Source: Acetobacterium sp. (GTDB lineage Bacteria; Bacillota; Clostridia; Eubacteriales; Eubacteriaceae). From it: a stretch of 37,266 nt of DNA. Shown in pieces: positions 9,835 to 18,998 of the stretch. The notes beneath the pieces were generated by a model, which was not told the origin of the DNA, searched no databases, and saw only the letters and a list, made by a program, of their open reading frames with translations. How positions within the stretch are numbered: the first letter of the stretch is position 1; the number at the start of each line of letters is the position of its first letter. The DNA lies in NCBI GenBank assembly GCA_028692885.1, contig JAQUWM010000019.1, positions 1 through 37,266 of the forward strand. The letters run 5' to 3'. Position numbers and translations under genes: made by a program.

Positions 9835-11016
9835 TTATAAGACCGTACAACCGCTATCGGTAATCACCACGTCATCTTCAATCCGGATGCCAATCCCCAG
9901 CTTTTCCAGATATAAACCCGGTTCCACCGTCATCACCATCCCCGGCGCCAAAATCAAGTCCCCTTCGGGACGAACATCATGGGTATCCAAACCCAACGAG
10001 TGGCCAATACCATGATAATAAAATTCCGTGATATCATTATTTTCGGGAACAAAACCGGCACTGCAGCATTTTTCCAGAAACAGCTCTTTGGTCAGATTCT
10101 GCAGATCTTTCATCACTGCTCCCGGTTTGTAGGCTTTGAACATTTCCTTTTGAACCGCATCGACAATTCCATAGAGTTTTCCCTGCTGAGCTGTCATTTC
10201 CCCGTTAACCGCAAAGGTTCGGCTGATGTCGCCGCAGTAGCCATCCACTCGGGCGCCCAAGTCAAAGAGAACCAGATCGCCTGATTTTAAGGGACAGCGA
10301 TTGGACACATAATGCAAAACGGTAGCATTCTCCCCTGATGCGACAATGGTTTCAAAGGCTAACCCCTCAGTTCCTGCTTTTTTGACAAAATACTCAAAAA
10401 AAGCAGCTAGCTGATATTCGTAGGTGCCCGGTTTGATCAATGCCTGCATTTCGCCGATGGCTTGCTTGGTAACAGCATTGGCCCTAGCAATGGCATTGAT
10501 TTCTTCTGCGGTTTTGATCAGCCGCAGCTCTGCCAAAATAGGGTGCAGATCCTTTACTTTGCACTGCTTTAAGATCTTTTGAAGTCCTTCATCTTCAGTT
10601 CTAAAATTCTGATGTTGTGGCACTTTAAAATCAAAATACAATAATTGAAGCGATCCTGACCGGGCAATCTGTTGGGGTAGATCTTTGACATAATAGATTT
10701 CATCAATTCCCGAAACCACTTTTGCCTCAGTGCGGCTGATCTTTTTACCGACCCATTTTTCTTTTAACGGATCCGCTGCTACAATAAAAAGTTGCCAGGA
10801 CAGCTCGCCATGATGATCTTTGGTCATGGCAAGCACCACCTCCGGCTCGCGAATACCAGTCAAATAATAAAAATTATTGTTGGCAAAAAAAGGATAGTTG
10901 GCATCCGCAGTCATTGCTATTTCCCGGCCTGAAAATAGGATGGTCAGACTGTTGTGTTCCAGTTGTTCTGCCATTTTTTTTCTGTTTTCCTGATAAAAAC
11001 TTTGTGATAGTGCCAT
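9835..11016 (-). CDS. pepP: Xaa-Pro aminopeptidase (aminopeptidase P, M24B)
   Basis: The 393-residue protein has an N-terminal AMP_N domain (about 1-130) and a pita-bread M24 catalytic domain. Expected metal ligands are visible: two aspartates in FDLGARVDGYCGDISRTF, the histidine in YHGIGHSLGLDTHD, the glutamate in MTVEPGLYL and the glutamate in GIRIEDDVVIT. It removes N-terminal residues preceding proline, in the cytoplasm. It ends soon after the last metal ligand (GCTVL), slightly shorter than the usual family C-terminus, but no catalytic residue is lost. AACAGGAG precedes the ATG, which lies 15 bases after the membrane-protein gene, implying one operon. Confidence 0.9.
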   Translation of the reverse strand: MALSQSFYQENRKKMAEQLEHNSLTILFSGREIAMTADANYPFFANNNFYYLTGIREPEVVLAMTKDHHGELSWQLFIVAADPLKEKWVGKKISRTEAKVVSGIDEIYYVKDLPQQIARSGSLQLLYFDFKVPQHQNFRTEDEGLQKILKQCKVKDLHPILAELRLIKTAEEINAIARANAVTKQAIGEMQALIKPGTYEYQLAAFFEYFVKKAGTEGLAFETIVASGENATVLHYVSNRCPLKSGDLVLFDLGARVDGYCGDISRTFAVNGEMTAQQGKLYGIVDAVQKEMFKAYKPGAVMKDLQNLTKELFLEKCCSAGFVPENNDITEFYYHGIGHSLGLDTHDVRPEGDLILAPGMVMTVEPGLYLEKLGIGIRIEDDVVITDSGCTVL

Positions 11017-11031
11017 TACTACTCCTGTTAT

Positions 11032-11517
11032 CTAAAATAAAGACAGTCCGCCCGCCACTAAGGCCGTGACAATAATACCCGCCGTCGCCGATCCCAGGGT
11101 TACCGAGATCATACTGTGCTTAAAATCCAATCCGATCAGCGAGGCGGCCAGACAGCCTGTCCAAACCCCAGTTCCCGGCAAGGGAATGGCCACAAAAACA
11201 AACAAACCCCAAAACTCATACTGGGTCAATTTATCTGATTTTTTGATTCCTTTTGCAATAATCCAGTTGGCCATCTTCCCGAATACTTTGGTTCCCGACA
11301 TCCATTTCAGGATGGCTGGAATAAACATCAGGATAAACGGCGCCGGGATGATGCTCCCCAATACCCCCAACAAATATGCCTGTAAGTAGGGCATATCATA
11401 GGCTAGAATCGCCAATGGAATGGCACCTCTAAGCTCGACTACAGGAATGGCAGAAATAACAATAATCTCCAACCAATCTGGTAAAAATGCCAAAAAATTA
11501 ATAATTGCCTGTTGCAT
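11032..11517 (-). CDS. Small multidrug export family membrane protein (COG2426)
   Basis: The 161-residue protein has about four to five hydrophobic segments. The family-typical PVVELRGAIPLAI motif is at about 25-37, and PLPGTGVWTGCLAA lies at about 112-125. The family name reflects an old annotation; transport of drugs by this protein is not shown by the sequence, and it may have another membrane role. GGAG lies upstream of the ATG. It is the first gene of a two-gene unit with pepP, under the promoter at 11586-11614. Confidence 0.8.
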   Translation of the reverse strand: MQQAIINFLAFLPDWLEIIVISAIPVVELRGAIPLAILAYDMPYLQAYLLGVLGSIIPAPFILMFIPAILKWMSGTKVFGKMANWIIAKGIKKSDKLTQYEFWGLFVFVAIPLPGTGVWTGCLAASLIGLDFKHSMISVTLGSATAGIIVTALVAGGLSLF

Positions 11518-11585
11518 ATAAACAAATCTCCTTTTAATCTCTCCTATTAAATGTTAGAATGACTATAGAATGCCATTAAGACTAT

Positions 11586-11614
11586 ATTGTACCTTTTATG
11601 AATGCTTTTGACAA
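11586..11614 (-). promoter_or_regulatory. Promoter of the export protein-pepP operon
   Basis: TTGTCA (11609-11614) and TACAAT (11586-11591) on the minus strand are 17 bases apart, about 70 bases upstream of the ATG at 11517. Confidence 0.65.
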
Positions 11615-11668
11615 GTATCGGTTAAGGGACGGTTTCATTCGGCATCATGATAAAAACAGGAGAACCCA

Positions 11669-12379
11669 ATGAAAAAAATTCTTGGTCCCCTTCGCCGGGG
11701 GGTTGAAAAATATCAAATGATCAAACCCGGAGACCGCATTGCCGTCGGTCTGTCCGGTGGTAAAGACAGCACAGCACTGCTTTATGCCATGAAGCGCTTT
11801 CAGACCTTTTCCCCGGTCCCCTTTGAACTGGAAGGAATTACCCTCGACATGGGCTTTGGCGGCATGGATCTGACCCCATTGGTTGATTTGTGTGCCAGAC
11901 TTGATATTCCCTATACCATCAAAAAAACCTTAATTGGCCCAATCGTTTTTGAGGAACGGCAGGAAAAAAACCCCTGCTCACTCTGTGCCCGGATGAAACG
12001 CGGTGCCCTCCATGATCTGGCTATTGAGCGGCGTTGTCGAACCATTGCCCTGGGCCACCATGCTGACGACGCCATTGAGACCTTTTTTCTGAGTCTGTTT
12101 TATGAAGGACGAATTAACACCTTTTCACCGGTGACCTATCTGGATCGAAAAGACATCACCCTGATCCGTCCCTTAATTTTTGTTAAGGAACGCGACATCA
12201 TTGGAGACCCGGAAATGAAAGCACTACCAGTGATCCAAAGCACCTGTCCCGCCAATGGTCACACTAAACGGGAAGACATCAAAAAGATGATCAAAAATCT
12301 CCGCAAAACCATGCCGGATCTGGATGATCGGGTTTTGGGAGCCATCCAAAACAAAGAACAATTAAATCTATGGTTTTAA
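11669..12379 (+). CDS. ttcA: PP-loop ATPase, TtcA-type tRNA 2-thiocytidine synthetase
   Basis: The 236-residue protein has the PP-loop SGGKDS (about residue 29) that adenylates the tRNA base, then a CSLCARMKRG motif (about residue 100) as in TtcA. A further cysteine in a STCPANGHTKRED segment could complete the Fe-S or sulfur-transfer site. TtcA thiolates cytidine 32 of certain tRNAs. The related TilS and Ncs6 families share the PP-loop, but the CxxC followed by R-x-x-RG favours TtcA. ACAGGAG lies before the ATG. The regulator gene follows 52 bases downstream with no terminator in between, so co-transcription is possible. Confidence 0.83.
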   Translation: MKKILGPLRRGVEKYQMIKPGDRIAVGLSGGKDSTALLYAMKRFQTFSPVPFELEGITLDMGFGGMDLTPLVDLCARLDIPYTIKKTLIGPIVFEERQEKNPCSLCARMKRGALHDLAIERRCRTIALGHHADDAIETFFLSLFYEGRINTFSPVTYLDRKDITLIRPLIFVKERDIIGDPEMKALPVIQSTCPANGHTKREDIKKMIKNLRKTMPDLDDRVLGAIQNKEQLNLWF

Positions 12380-12431
12380 ACTAGTTTTAATGGTTTTTTA
12401 TTATAGTAACGTTAAGAAAGCAGGTACGAAA

Positions 12432-13118
12432 ATGAATGAAAAAATACTCGTTGTCGACGACGAAGCGTCGATTGTTGATTTAATAAAGCTGGAACTGGAA
12501 TTTGAAGGTTATCAGGTCGAAACGGCCAGCGATGGGGTCGAAGCCGTTGAAAAAGCATTGGCAATTCACCCCGATCTGATCGTGCTGGATATTATGCTGC
12601 CTAAGAAAAATGGTTATGATGTCTGTCGCGAGCTTTCCCCCCAACTGGGTGTTCCGATTATCCTGTTAACTGCCAAAACCGATATTATTGACAAGGTTTT
12701 GGGACTGGAACTGGGAGCCGATGATTATCTGACTAAACCCTTTGACAACCGCGAGCTATTAGCCCGGATCAAGGCTCATCTGCGCCGCTCTAACATTACC
12801 ATTGAGCCCCAGAAGCATGATTCGCTGCTGAAAAATGGTGACTTGAGCATCTATGCCGATGAGCGGATGGTGATGCTCGACGGCAACGAAATCCATCTTA
12901 CGCCCAAAGAATTTGAATTGCTTTTTCTGCTGGCCTCCAACCTGGAACAGGTTTTTCCCCGCGATACCCTGTTGGAAAAAATCTGGGGCTATGATTATTA
13001 CGGCGATACCCGCACCGTTGATATGCATGTTCAGCGAATTCGTCGAAAAATTGATACCCAGGGCAATAAATACATCCAAACTGTTTTTGGAATTGGATAT
13101 AAAATGAGGAAACTTTAA
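12432..13118 (+). CDS. Two-component response regulator, OmpR/PhoB (WalR/PhoP-like)
   Basis: The 228-residue protein has an N-terminal receiver domain with DDE at about 9-11, phospho-acceptor D53 in IVLDIMLPKKNG, and a conserved lysine in LTKPFD. A C-terminal winged helix domain carries HLTPKEFELLFLL and DTRTVDMHVQRIRRKI. It binds DNA after phosphorylation. I prefer the ATG at 12432 because the receiver begins MNEKILVVDDE there; an in-frame ATG at 12390 would add 14 unconserved residues. Its stop overlaps the kinase start by one base (TAATG), so the two are translationally coupled. Targets cannot be read from sequence. Confidence 0.9.
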   Translation: MNEKILVVDDEASIVDLIKLELEFEGYQVETASDGVEAVEKALAIHPDLIVLDIMLPKKNGYDVCRELSPQLGVPIILLTAKTDIIDKVLGLELGADDYLTKPFDNRELLARIKAHLRRSNITIEPQKHDSLLKNGDLSIYADERMVMLDGNEIHLTPKEFELLFLLASNLEQVFPRDTLLEKIWGYDYYGDTRTVDMHVQRIRRKIDTQGNKYIQTVFGIGYKMRKL

Positions 13119-14926
13119 TGCAACTAAGCTACCGGGTTCGAATAATCTTATACAACATCCTGCTCTTTGCTTTTGCCTTTTTAATTGTTGTATTTTGTGT
13201 TTTTCAGGGAACCTCCTACTATTATATCAATCAGACCAAAGATAACTTGTTGAAAACAGCCCAAGACTCGACCCTATTTATTAGTCAGGAATTAAAGAAT
13301 GTTCAGAGTCCGGACTCCCTTAAAAACAAATTTCTTGCCAATGGTCTGTATCTTTCAAAAAGCATCGCCGAAAATAAAAATCATCGGGTGGTGCTTTTTG
13401 ATGCCGAGGGGAATCGCATTGCTGACTCCGTTGAAGAAACGACAACTAACAATACTCTAAAAACCGAGGTTGATCTTGCCCTGGCTGAAAACGCACCGGT
13501 GTTTACCTTAAAATCGATTAATGATGTCGGTATGGCCTATCTTGCAGCTCCAGTTATCATCGACAATACCGTGGTCGGTTACATTGGTTTTATTTATTCG
13601 ATGCACCAAATGGATACATTTTTACGTGTTGCCGGGATCCTTTTTGGCATTGGCGGGGCCATTGGCCTGATGGTTTTAGTTTTCGTGACCCTGACCTTTT
13701 CTAAACATTTTTTTCAGCCTATCAAAGATCTGACCAAAATCTCTAATGAAATCAATAACGGCAACTATAATCTGACCATTTATTATAAGCATACCGATGA
13801 GATCGGGGATCTGACTCATGCGTTTAACGGTATGGTTACGAATATCAATAACGTCATTCTGCAGCTGGAATCAGAACGAAAACGGCTTGCTGGGGTTCTG
13901 GCTTCCATCGATGACGGACTGTTGGCGATTGATAAAAACGGTAATATCATCACTTCAAACAGTTATATCAAAACTTATTTTAATGTCAGCAATCCCAAAA
14001 CTATTTATGATTTTCAATATCAATCTTTTTTACGGGATATTTTTGACAGCCTCAAGAACGGCAAAGATCATATCTCTGAAGAAATTGACTGTAACAACCG
14101 GAACCTACTGTTGATTGGCAGTCCCATTCGGGAAAAGGGTTTTGAAGAAAACTATATGATCATCATCCGTAACATGACCGCCGCCCGACATATTCAGGAA
14201 GAACAGCGAAAATTCATCAGTAGTGTTTCCCACGAATTGCGTACCCCCCTGACCACTATTATCGGTTATACCGATATGCTTACCCGCCGACAGGTAGCCG
14301 ATCCAGAAATTATCACGCGCTCCCTGAACACCATTAATCGCGAGGGGCATCGGCTGCTACGGCTGGTTGACAATCTTTTAAATGTCAACAAGTTTGACAA
14401 GGCTGAGTTTGATTTCAAAAAAACGAACCTGAATATTGTCCTGCTGCTATCCGAAGTCGTTGAACAAATGCAGATAAAAGCCAGCCAGTCCGATATTGTG
14501 ATCAACTATGTGTCTGATGAACTCCCCGAGATTCTGGGCGATTATGACCGGCTTCAGCAGGTATTTATCAACATTATTCATAATGCCATCAAATATTCAA
14601 ACCGTGGCGATATTATTGATGTCATTTCAGCTATTGAGGATAATCATATTGTGGTCTCCATCCGCGATTACGGTCCTGGTATTTCGGAAATTGAACAAAA
14701 ACGGATTTTCAACGCCTTTTATCGGGTTGAAGAGGATCGCTCTCGAGGCTACGATGAAGGGGGGTCAGGGCTGGGCCTTTATATTGTCAAACAAATTGTC
14801 GAAAAACACGATGGAAAAATTGATATTGTCAGCCAAGTTGGCGAAGGAACCAATATTATTGTGACCCTTCCTATTTTATCCGTCTTAATCTATGGAGGTG
14901 AAGCCGATGAAAAAAACAAAAAATAA
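13118..14926 (+). CDS. Sensor histidine kinase, WalK/PhoR-like, with HAMP and PAS
   Basis: The 602-residue membrane kinase has a transmembrane helix at about 9-32 and an extracytoplasmic sensor region at about 33-165. A second helix (about 168-192) leads to HAMP (about 193-245) and a PAS-like region (about 255-360). HisKA has phospho-accepting H372 in SSVSHELRTPLTTIIGY. The ATPase domain shows the N box (NIIHNAIKYSN), G1 (DYGPGIS), F box and G2 (GGSGLGLYIVKQ). It should phosphorylate the regulator encoded just upstream. The C-terminus overlaps the following lipoprotein gene by 20 bases. A WalK-type wall-stress role is possible, but the YycH/YycI partner genes are not here, so PhoR/ResE-type roles remain open. 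Confidence 0.9.
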   Translation: MQLSYRVRIILYNILLFAFAFLIVVFCVFQGTSYYYINQTKDNLLKTAQDSTLFISQELKNVQSPDSLKNKFLANGLYLSKSIAENKNHRVVLFDAEGNRIADSVEETTTNNTLKTEVDLALAENAPVFTLKSINDVGMAYLAAPVIIDNTVVGYIGFIYSMHQMDTFLRVAGILFGIGGAIGLMVLVFVTLTFSKHFFQPIKDLTKISNEINNGNYNLTIYYKHTDEIGDLTHAFNGMVTNINNVILQLESERKRLAGVLASIDDGLLAIDKNGNIITSNSYIKTYFNVSNPKTIYDFQYQSFLRDIFDSLKNGKDHISEEIDCNNRNLLLIGSPIREKGFEENYMIIIRNMTAARHIQEEQRKFISSVSHELRTPLTTIIGYTDMLTRRQVADPEIITRSLNTINREGHRLLRLVDNLLNVNKFDKAEFDFKKTNLNIVLLLSEVVEQMQIKASQSDIVINYVSDELPEILGDYDRLQQVFINIIHNAIKYSNRGDIIDVISAIEDNHIVVSIRDYGPGISEIEQKRIFNAFYRVEEDRSRGYDEGGSGLGLYIVKQIVEKHDGKIDIVSQVGEGTNIIVTLPILSVLIYGGEADEKNKK

Positions 14927-16040
14927 AGCCTTTCTTTTTTGTTTTATTCTATTAACCTTATTTACTGCCAGTGGTTGCCAAAACCTCTTTATTCCCATCA
15001 ACGTACCCGTTGTTTTGCGAAATAATCCGGCTTTAAACAATCCCTTGCCACAGCAAATCAGCATTCAATCTTATACCATGGTTTCTCCCGGGATCGTGCA
15101 GGATATTACTAATAATGGCAATAATATAATCCTTTTCACTTTTGGCAACACCTATAACATTGACACCTACAACACTGAAACGATGCTGTTGTCTTCATTT
15201 ATTAATTCTGACAAAAGAATATTGAGTGCCCTTTATGATAGCTTTGATACGGGCATCTATTATGCGGAAAAATTAGTTGATCCGATAACCGGCAGTGTCG
15301 GCAGCCAAATTATCTGGTCAGACGTCAATAAAAACACTACCCGAGTTATTTCTCTACCAGAAGAAAATGTCATTCAACACTTTGGCATCGGTGATTCCGG
15401 CCAGGTTGTCTATGCCAATAATAATAATCAAATTGTCATGGCTGACAGTGAAGGCAATCGACACGTTTATGATATCCTTAACAACTATAACATCCTAGCC
15501 GTTGACTACATCAACAATAATGAAAAGAATCTTGTCTTTATTGCCACCGACCCTCAAAGTGAAGAACGCACCAATCTATACTACGCAAAGATCAAAGACG
15601 ACTCTGCTGAATTGTCCGCTACTCTAATCGCTGAAAATGTGAGCAATTTTGATATTAATGACATCACGAATCAGCTTGTTTTTATCAAAAACAGTGGCGA
15701 TTCTCAAACAATCCGCACGTGGAGCAGCGGTACCATAAACTCCATCGGCATTGCCACCGGTAATTATGAATCGGCCCAGTTTACACCAAACGGCGAACGA
15801 ATTATCTTTACCCAGACAACGCCCAATTCCGATTCTCGGATGAAGTCGCTCTGGATTATGGATGTTAATGGAAAAAACCCACTCCAACTTACTGCACCAC
15901 TTAACATCAATTCCGAGATCATTTGCCACCCTTATAAGTCGATGCTTTTTTTCTCAGTCGAAAAAAGTTCTGACAACATCAGTTCAGCTGATGACCACAC
16001 CCTTTCCCAAACCCATCTGCTCACCTATCGAATAGACTGA
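14907..16040 (+). CDS. Lipoprotein with TolB/WD40-like beta-propeller
   Basis: The 377-residue product has a lipoprotein signal: a KK-rich start, a hydrophobic core at about 8-19 and a lipobox ASGC with C24. After it come repeated short segments of the kind seen in TolB-like propellers, including ESAQFTPNGERIIFTQ and SLWIMDVNGKNPLQLT near the C-terminus. It should be anchored on the outer face of the membrane. I place the start at the ATG at 14907, preceded by GGAGGTG; an ATG at 14892 is in frame but lies over that binding site. Its overlap with the kinase gene suggests it modulates, or is a companion to, that sensor. This is inference; no enzymatic motif is visible. Confidence 0.75.
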   Translation: MKKTKNKAFLFCFILLTLFTASGCQNLFIPINVPVVLRNNPALNNPLPQQISIQSYTMVSPGIVQDITNNGNNIILFTFGNTYNIDTYNTETMLLSSFINSDKRILSALYDSFDTGIYYAEKLVDPITGSVGSQIIWSDVNKNTTRVISLPEENVIQHFGIGDSGQVVYANNNNQIVMADSEGNRHVYDILNNYNILAVDYINNNEKNLVFIATDPQSEERTNLYYAKIKDDSAELSATLIAENVSNFDINDITNQLVFIKNSGDSQTIRTWSSGTINSIGIATGNYESAQFTPNGERIIFTQTTPNSDSRMKSLWIMDVNGKNPLQLTAPLNINSEIICHPYKSMLFFSVEKSSDNISSADDHTLSQTHLLTYRID

Positions 16041-16053
16041 CTCAGTAATATTA

Positions 16054-16092
16054 AAAACGATCGCTATCTTAAATAGATAGTGATCGTTTTTT
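16054..16092. terminator. Bidirectional terminator between the lipoprotein gene and pyk
   Basis: A 16-base arm (16054-16069) pairs with 16075-16090 with one mismatch. The flanking A- and T-runs serve both converging genes. Confidence 0.88.
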
Positions 16093-16111
16093 ATCATTAC
16101 TTACTGAATTA

Positions 16112-17854
16112 TTAGATCATCTGAACTCGTCCCTGATAGACAACCCCACGTTTGGGATCCACTGAAATAAGTTTGCCATGTTCAAGCGTTTCAAGTGCTT
16201 TGACAACATTGACAATAACCGGAATTTCATAATGAAGTCCGGCAATGGCACCTTCCGAACTGAGTCCGCCTTCTTCCGTAATAATTGCCGCTGCCAGTGG
16301 TAATATCTGATTGACCTCTGGTGTCAGGGTTTTAACCACTAAAATATCACCTTCCTTAAAATCATCCAGATTAGCAGATGTGATTAATTTCGCATGACCA
16401 GTAACCGGTTTTTTGCCAATTCCAACCCCATAAATAATCGCATTTCCGACCGTATGAACCTTGATCATATTGGTATTTCCCTGAACCCCCAGTGGTACAC
16501 CTGCTGCGACTACAGCAATGTCGCCAAATTTGACGTAACCCTGTTCCACTGCTTTTTTCACGGCATCAACAATCATACTATCGGTATCGCCAAATTCCGG
16601 GGTATAAATACAGTTGACTCCCCAAACCAGAGCCAGCCGGCGAACCGTTGTCACCTTGTCAGTTACCGCCAGAACCCCACAATCGGGACGATATTTGGAG
16701 ATCATCCGGGCGGTATGACCGGATGATGTGGCGGCGATAATCGTCTGCGCATTAAGTTGTTCAGCAATCTGACAAGCCCCTTCGCTGACTGCATCGGTAA
16801 TGGTCAACTCGCCATGATCCGGTTTTTTGCGACGGGTATATTCTTCTGAATCTTCACTGTTAACGACAATATTAAACATCGTCTTAACCGCTTCAACAGG
16901 ATAGCAACCGGCCGCCGTTTCACCGGATAGCATCACTGCATCGGTTCCATCAAACACGGCGTTTGCCACATCACCGACCTCGGCCCGGGTCGGTCTGGGG
17001 TTACGCATCATCGAATCCAGCATCTGCGTAGCGGTAATAACCGGTTTACCGACCAGATTACATTTTCTGATAATGCTCTTTTGTACCAAGGGTACGTCTT
17101 CGGCCGGAATTTCCACCCCCAAATCCCCTCTGGCAACCATGATACCATCTGACACATTAAGGATCCGCTCGATGTTCTCGACGCCTTCCTGATTTTCAAT
17201 TTTAGAAATAATATCGATCCGATCTCCGCCATTACGTTCCAGAACCCTTCTAATTTCCAACACATCATGGGGTTTTCTGACAAATGATGCCGCCACATAA
17301 TCAATCTTTTGCTGGATCCCAAAAATAATATCACTGCGGTCCTGGTCTGTTAAAGCTGGTAATTCAATACTCATACAGGGTATGTTAATACTTTTTTTGC
17401 TACCCAGGGTTCCACCATTTAAAATCCTGCAAACCACCTCATCATCAAAAACATCTTCCACTTCCAACTGAATTAAACCATCATCGATTAAAACCCGACA
17501 GCCTGGTGATACTTCACTGGGAAGATTTCCATGCGAAACACTGAATCGCTTCTCATCTCCAGAAATAATTTCTGTGGTCAGGATTGTCTTTTCGCCAGTA
17601 ACCAGATCTACTTTTCCGCCAATCAGATCGCCGGTTCTTATTTCCGGTCCCTTGGTATCTAACATAATGGCAACCGGGATACCCAGTTCTTTTCGTACTT
17701 CTTTAATCCGCTGAATCCTCACGGCATGCTCTTCGTGACTGCCGTGAGAAAAATTGAGTCGCGCTACATTCATCCCATTGAGAATAAGTTCTCTTATTAT
17801 TTCTTTTGTATCGGCTGCTGGTCCCAGTGTACAAACAATCTTAGTTTTTTTCAT
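16112..17854 (-). CDS. pyk: Pyruvate kinase with C-terminal PEP-utiliser domain
   Basis: The enzyme converts phosphoenolpyruvate and ADP to pyruvate and ATP, the last step of glycolysis. The 580-residue protein has the A/B barrel with KIVCTLGPA at the start, the catalytic lysine region DIISKIENQEG (about 215), ARGDLGVEIP, and ITATQMLDSMMRNPRPTRAE. A C-domain comes next. From about 485 there is an extra domain like the PEP-utilising mobile domain seen in Bacillus-type enzymes (LSSEGAIAGLHYEIPVIVN). AGAGG precedes the ATG. It lies downstream of dnaE and pfkA on the same strand, but a 181-base gap with a palindrome suggests partly separate control. Confidence 0.96.
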   Translation of the reverse strand: MKKTKIVCTLGPAADTKEIIRELILNGMNVARLNFSHGSHEEHAVRIQRIKEVRKELGIPVAIMLDTKGPEIRTGDLIGGKVDLVTGEKTILTTEIISGDEKRFSVSHGNLPSEVSPGCRVLIDDGLIQLEVEDVFDDEVVCRILNGGTLGSKKSINIPCMSIELPALTDQDRSDIIFGIQQKIDYVAASFVRKPHDVLEIRRVLERNGGDRIDIISKIENQEGVENIERILNVSDGIMVARGDLGVEIPAEDVPLVQKSIIRKCNLVGKPVITATQMLDSMMRNPRPTRAEVGDVANAVFDGTDAVMLSGETAAGCYPVEAVKTMFNIVVNSEDSEEYTRRKKPDHGELTITDAVSEGACQIAEQLNAQTIIAATSSGHTARMISKYRPDCGVLAVTDKVTTVRRLALVWGVNCIYTPEFGDTDSMIVDAVKKAVEQGYVKFGDIAVVAAGVPLGVQGNTNMIKVHTVGNAIIYGVGIGKKPVTGHAKLITSANLDDFKEGDILVVKTLTPEVNQILPLAAAIITEEGGLSSEGAIAGLHYEIPVIVNVVKALETLEHGKLISVDPKRGVVYQGRVQMI

Positions 17855-17916
17855 TTTCTACCTCTTTTCATATTGAATCTCTATTAAATAAAATAATCAC
17901 TGCGGATTTAAGTTAC

Positions 17917-17930
17917 TAAACCCGGGTTTA
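17917..17930. promoter_or_regulatory. 14-bp perfect palindrome between pfkA and pyk
   Basis: TAAACCCGGGTTTA is a perfect 14-base palindrome about 65 bases upstream of the pyk start. It is too short and has no T-run to be a terminator, so an operator is possible. No regulator is identified. Confidence 0.3.
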
Positions 17931-18035
17931 TTTGCTATTGTTGATTGTTTACGTCTCCGGCTAACCAGATTATTATTTTTTAGCTTTCTGATTCAATCTA
18001 CTTGACCCATAGTTTAGGGATTTTCGTGATTCATT

Positions 18036-18998
18036 TTAAATTGATAGTACCGATGCCATATCATAAATATCCTGGCGGAATATCTTTGGCATTTGCAGCG
18101 CTTCTTCAATCGGAATCCCCAGATATGAGCCGCAACGCTGAGCCATAACTGTTCCCGTTTCTTTCTTGACAATATTTAACACTGCATTGTAGCCCATAAA
18201 ACTGGCCAGATTTCGATCCATATTGGAGGGTGATCCCCCTCTTTGAATATAGCCCAGGTTAGTGCCCTTGGTTGTTACCTGAGTTTTTTCTTCAATTTTG
18301 GCACAATAATCGAGGTAATTGCCACAACCTTCTGCCAGCATCACGATGCTGTGCAGTTTCCCCCGGTCTTTTCCTTGCAGCAGTCGTAAACAGATGGCAT
18401 CTAAATCTGTTTCAACCTCCGGCAGGATCAACGCCTCCGCCCCCCCCGATAATCCCGAATAAAGAGCGATATCGCCACATTTTCGGCCCATCACCTGAAC
18501 CACATTAATGCGATTATGAGAGTAGGTGGTATCTCTGATTTTGCTGATGGCATCCAGAGCTGTCGTTACCGCTGTATCAAAACCGATGGTATAGTCAGTA
18601 AATCCCAAATCATTATCGATGGTTCCGGGAACGCCAACCACACTGACGCCCAGTTTCTGCAGTGCCAGAGCACCGTTCATGCTGCCGTCACCGCCAATAA
18701 CAATCAGATGGTCAATACCATATTCGGATAAAACATTAGCACTTTGTTTAACGCCTGCATCTGTTGCAAAAAACTCGCTTCTGGATGTTCTAAGAATAGT
18801 ACCGCCCCGCTGCAGAATATCTGCTACAGAATAAACATTAAGCGGGGTAATATCGCCTTCCAATAAACCTGCATAGCCCCGATTAATACCATACACTTCA
18901 ATCTTATTAAAGATTGCCGTCCGAACAATTGCTCTGATCGATGCATTCATTCCTGGGGCATCGCCCCCACTGGTTAAAACTCCAATTCTCATTTTCAT
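18036..18998 (-). CDS. pfkA: ATP-dependent 6-phosphofructokinase
   Basis: The 320-residue enzyme phosphorylates fructose 6-phosphate with ATP and commits carbon to glycolysis. Visible motifs are GVLTSGGDAPGMNA at the start, GGDGSMNGA (ATP binding; the glycine after GGD is typical of ATP-type), PGTIDNDLGFTDYTIGFDTA with the catalytic aspartate, QVMGRKCGD, and the C-terminal GGSPSNMDR allosteric/substrate segment. The length matches the bacterial tetrameric form. The ATG at 18998 overlaps the dnaE stop (ATGA), so it is translationally coupled. A second ATG two codons later would place it further from GGAGG and is an alternative start. It probably shares dnaE transcription. Confidence 0.96.
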   Translation of the reverse strand: MKMRIGVLTSGGDAPGMNASIRAIVRTAIFNKIEVYGINRGYAGLLEGDITPLNVYSVADILQRGGTILRTSRSEFFATDAGVKQSANVLSEYGIDHLIVIGGDGSMNGALALQKLGVSVVGVPGTIDNDLGFTDYTIGFDTAVTTALDAISKIRDTTYSHNRINVVQVMGRKCGDIALYSGLSGGAEALILPEVETDLDAICLRLLQGKDRGKLHSIVMLAEGCGNYLDYCAKIEEKTQVTTKGTNLGYIQRGGSPSNMDRNLASFMGYNAVLNIVKKETGTVMAQRCGSYLGIPIEEALQMPKIFRQDIYDMASVLSI

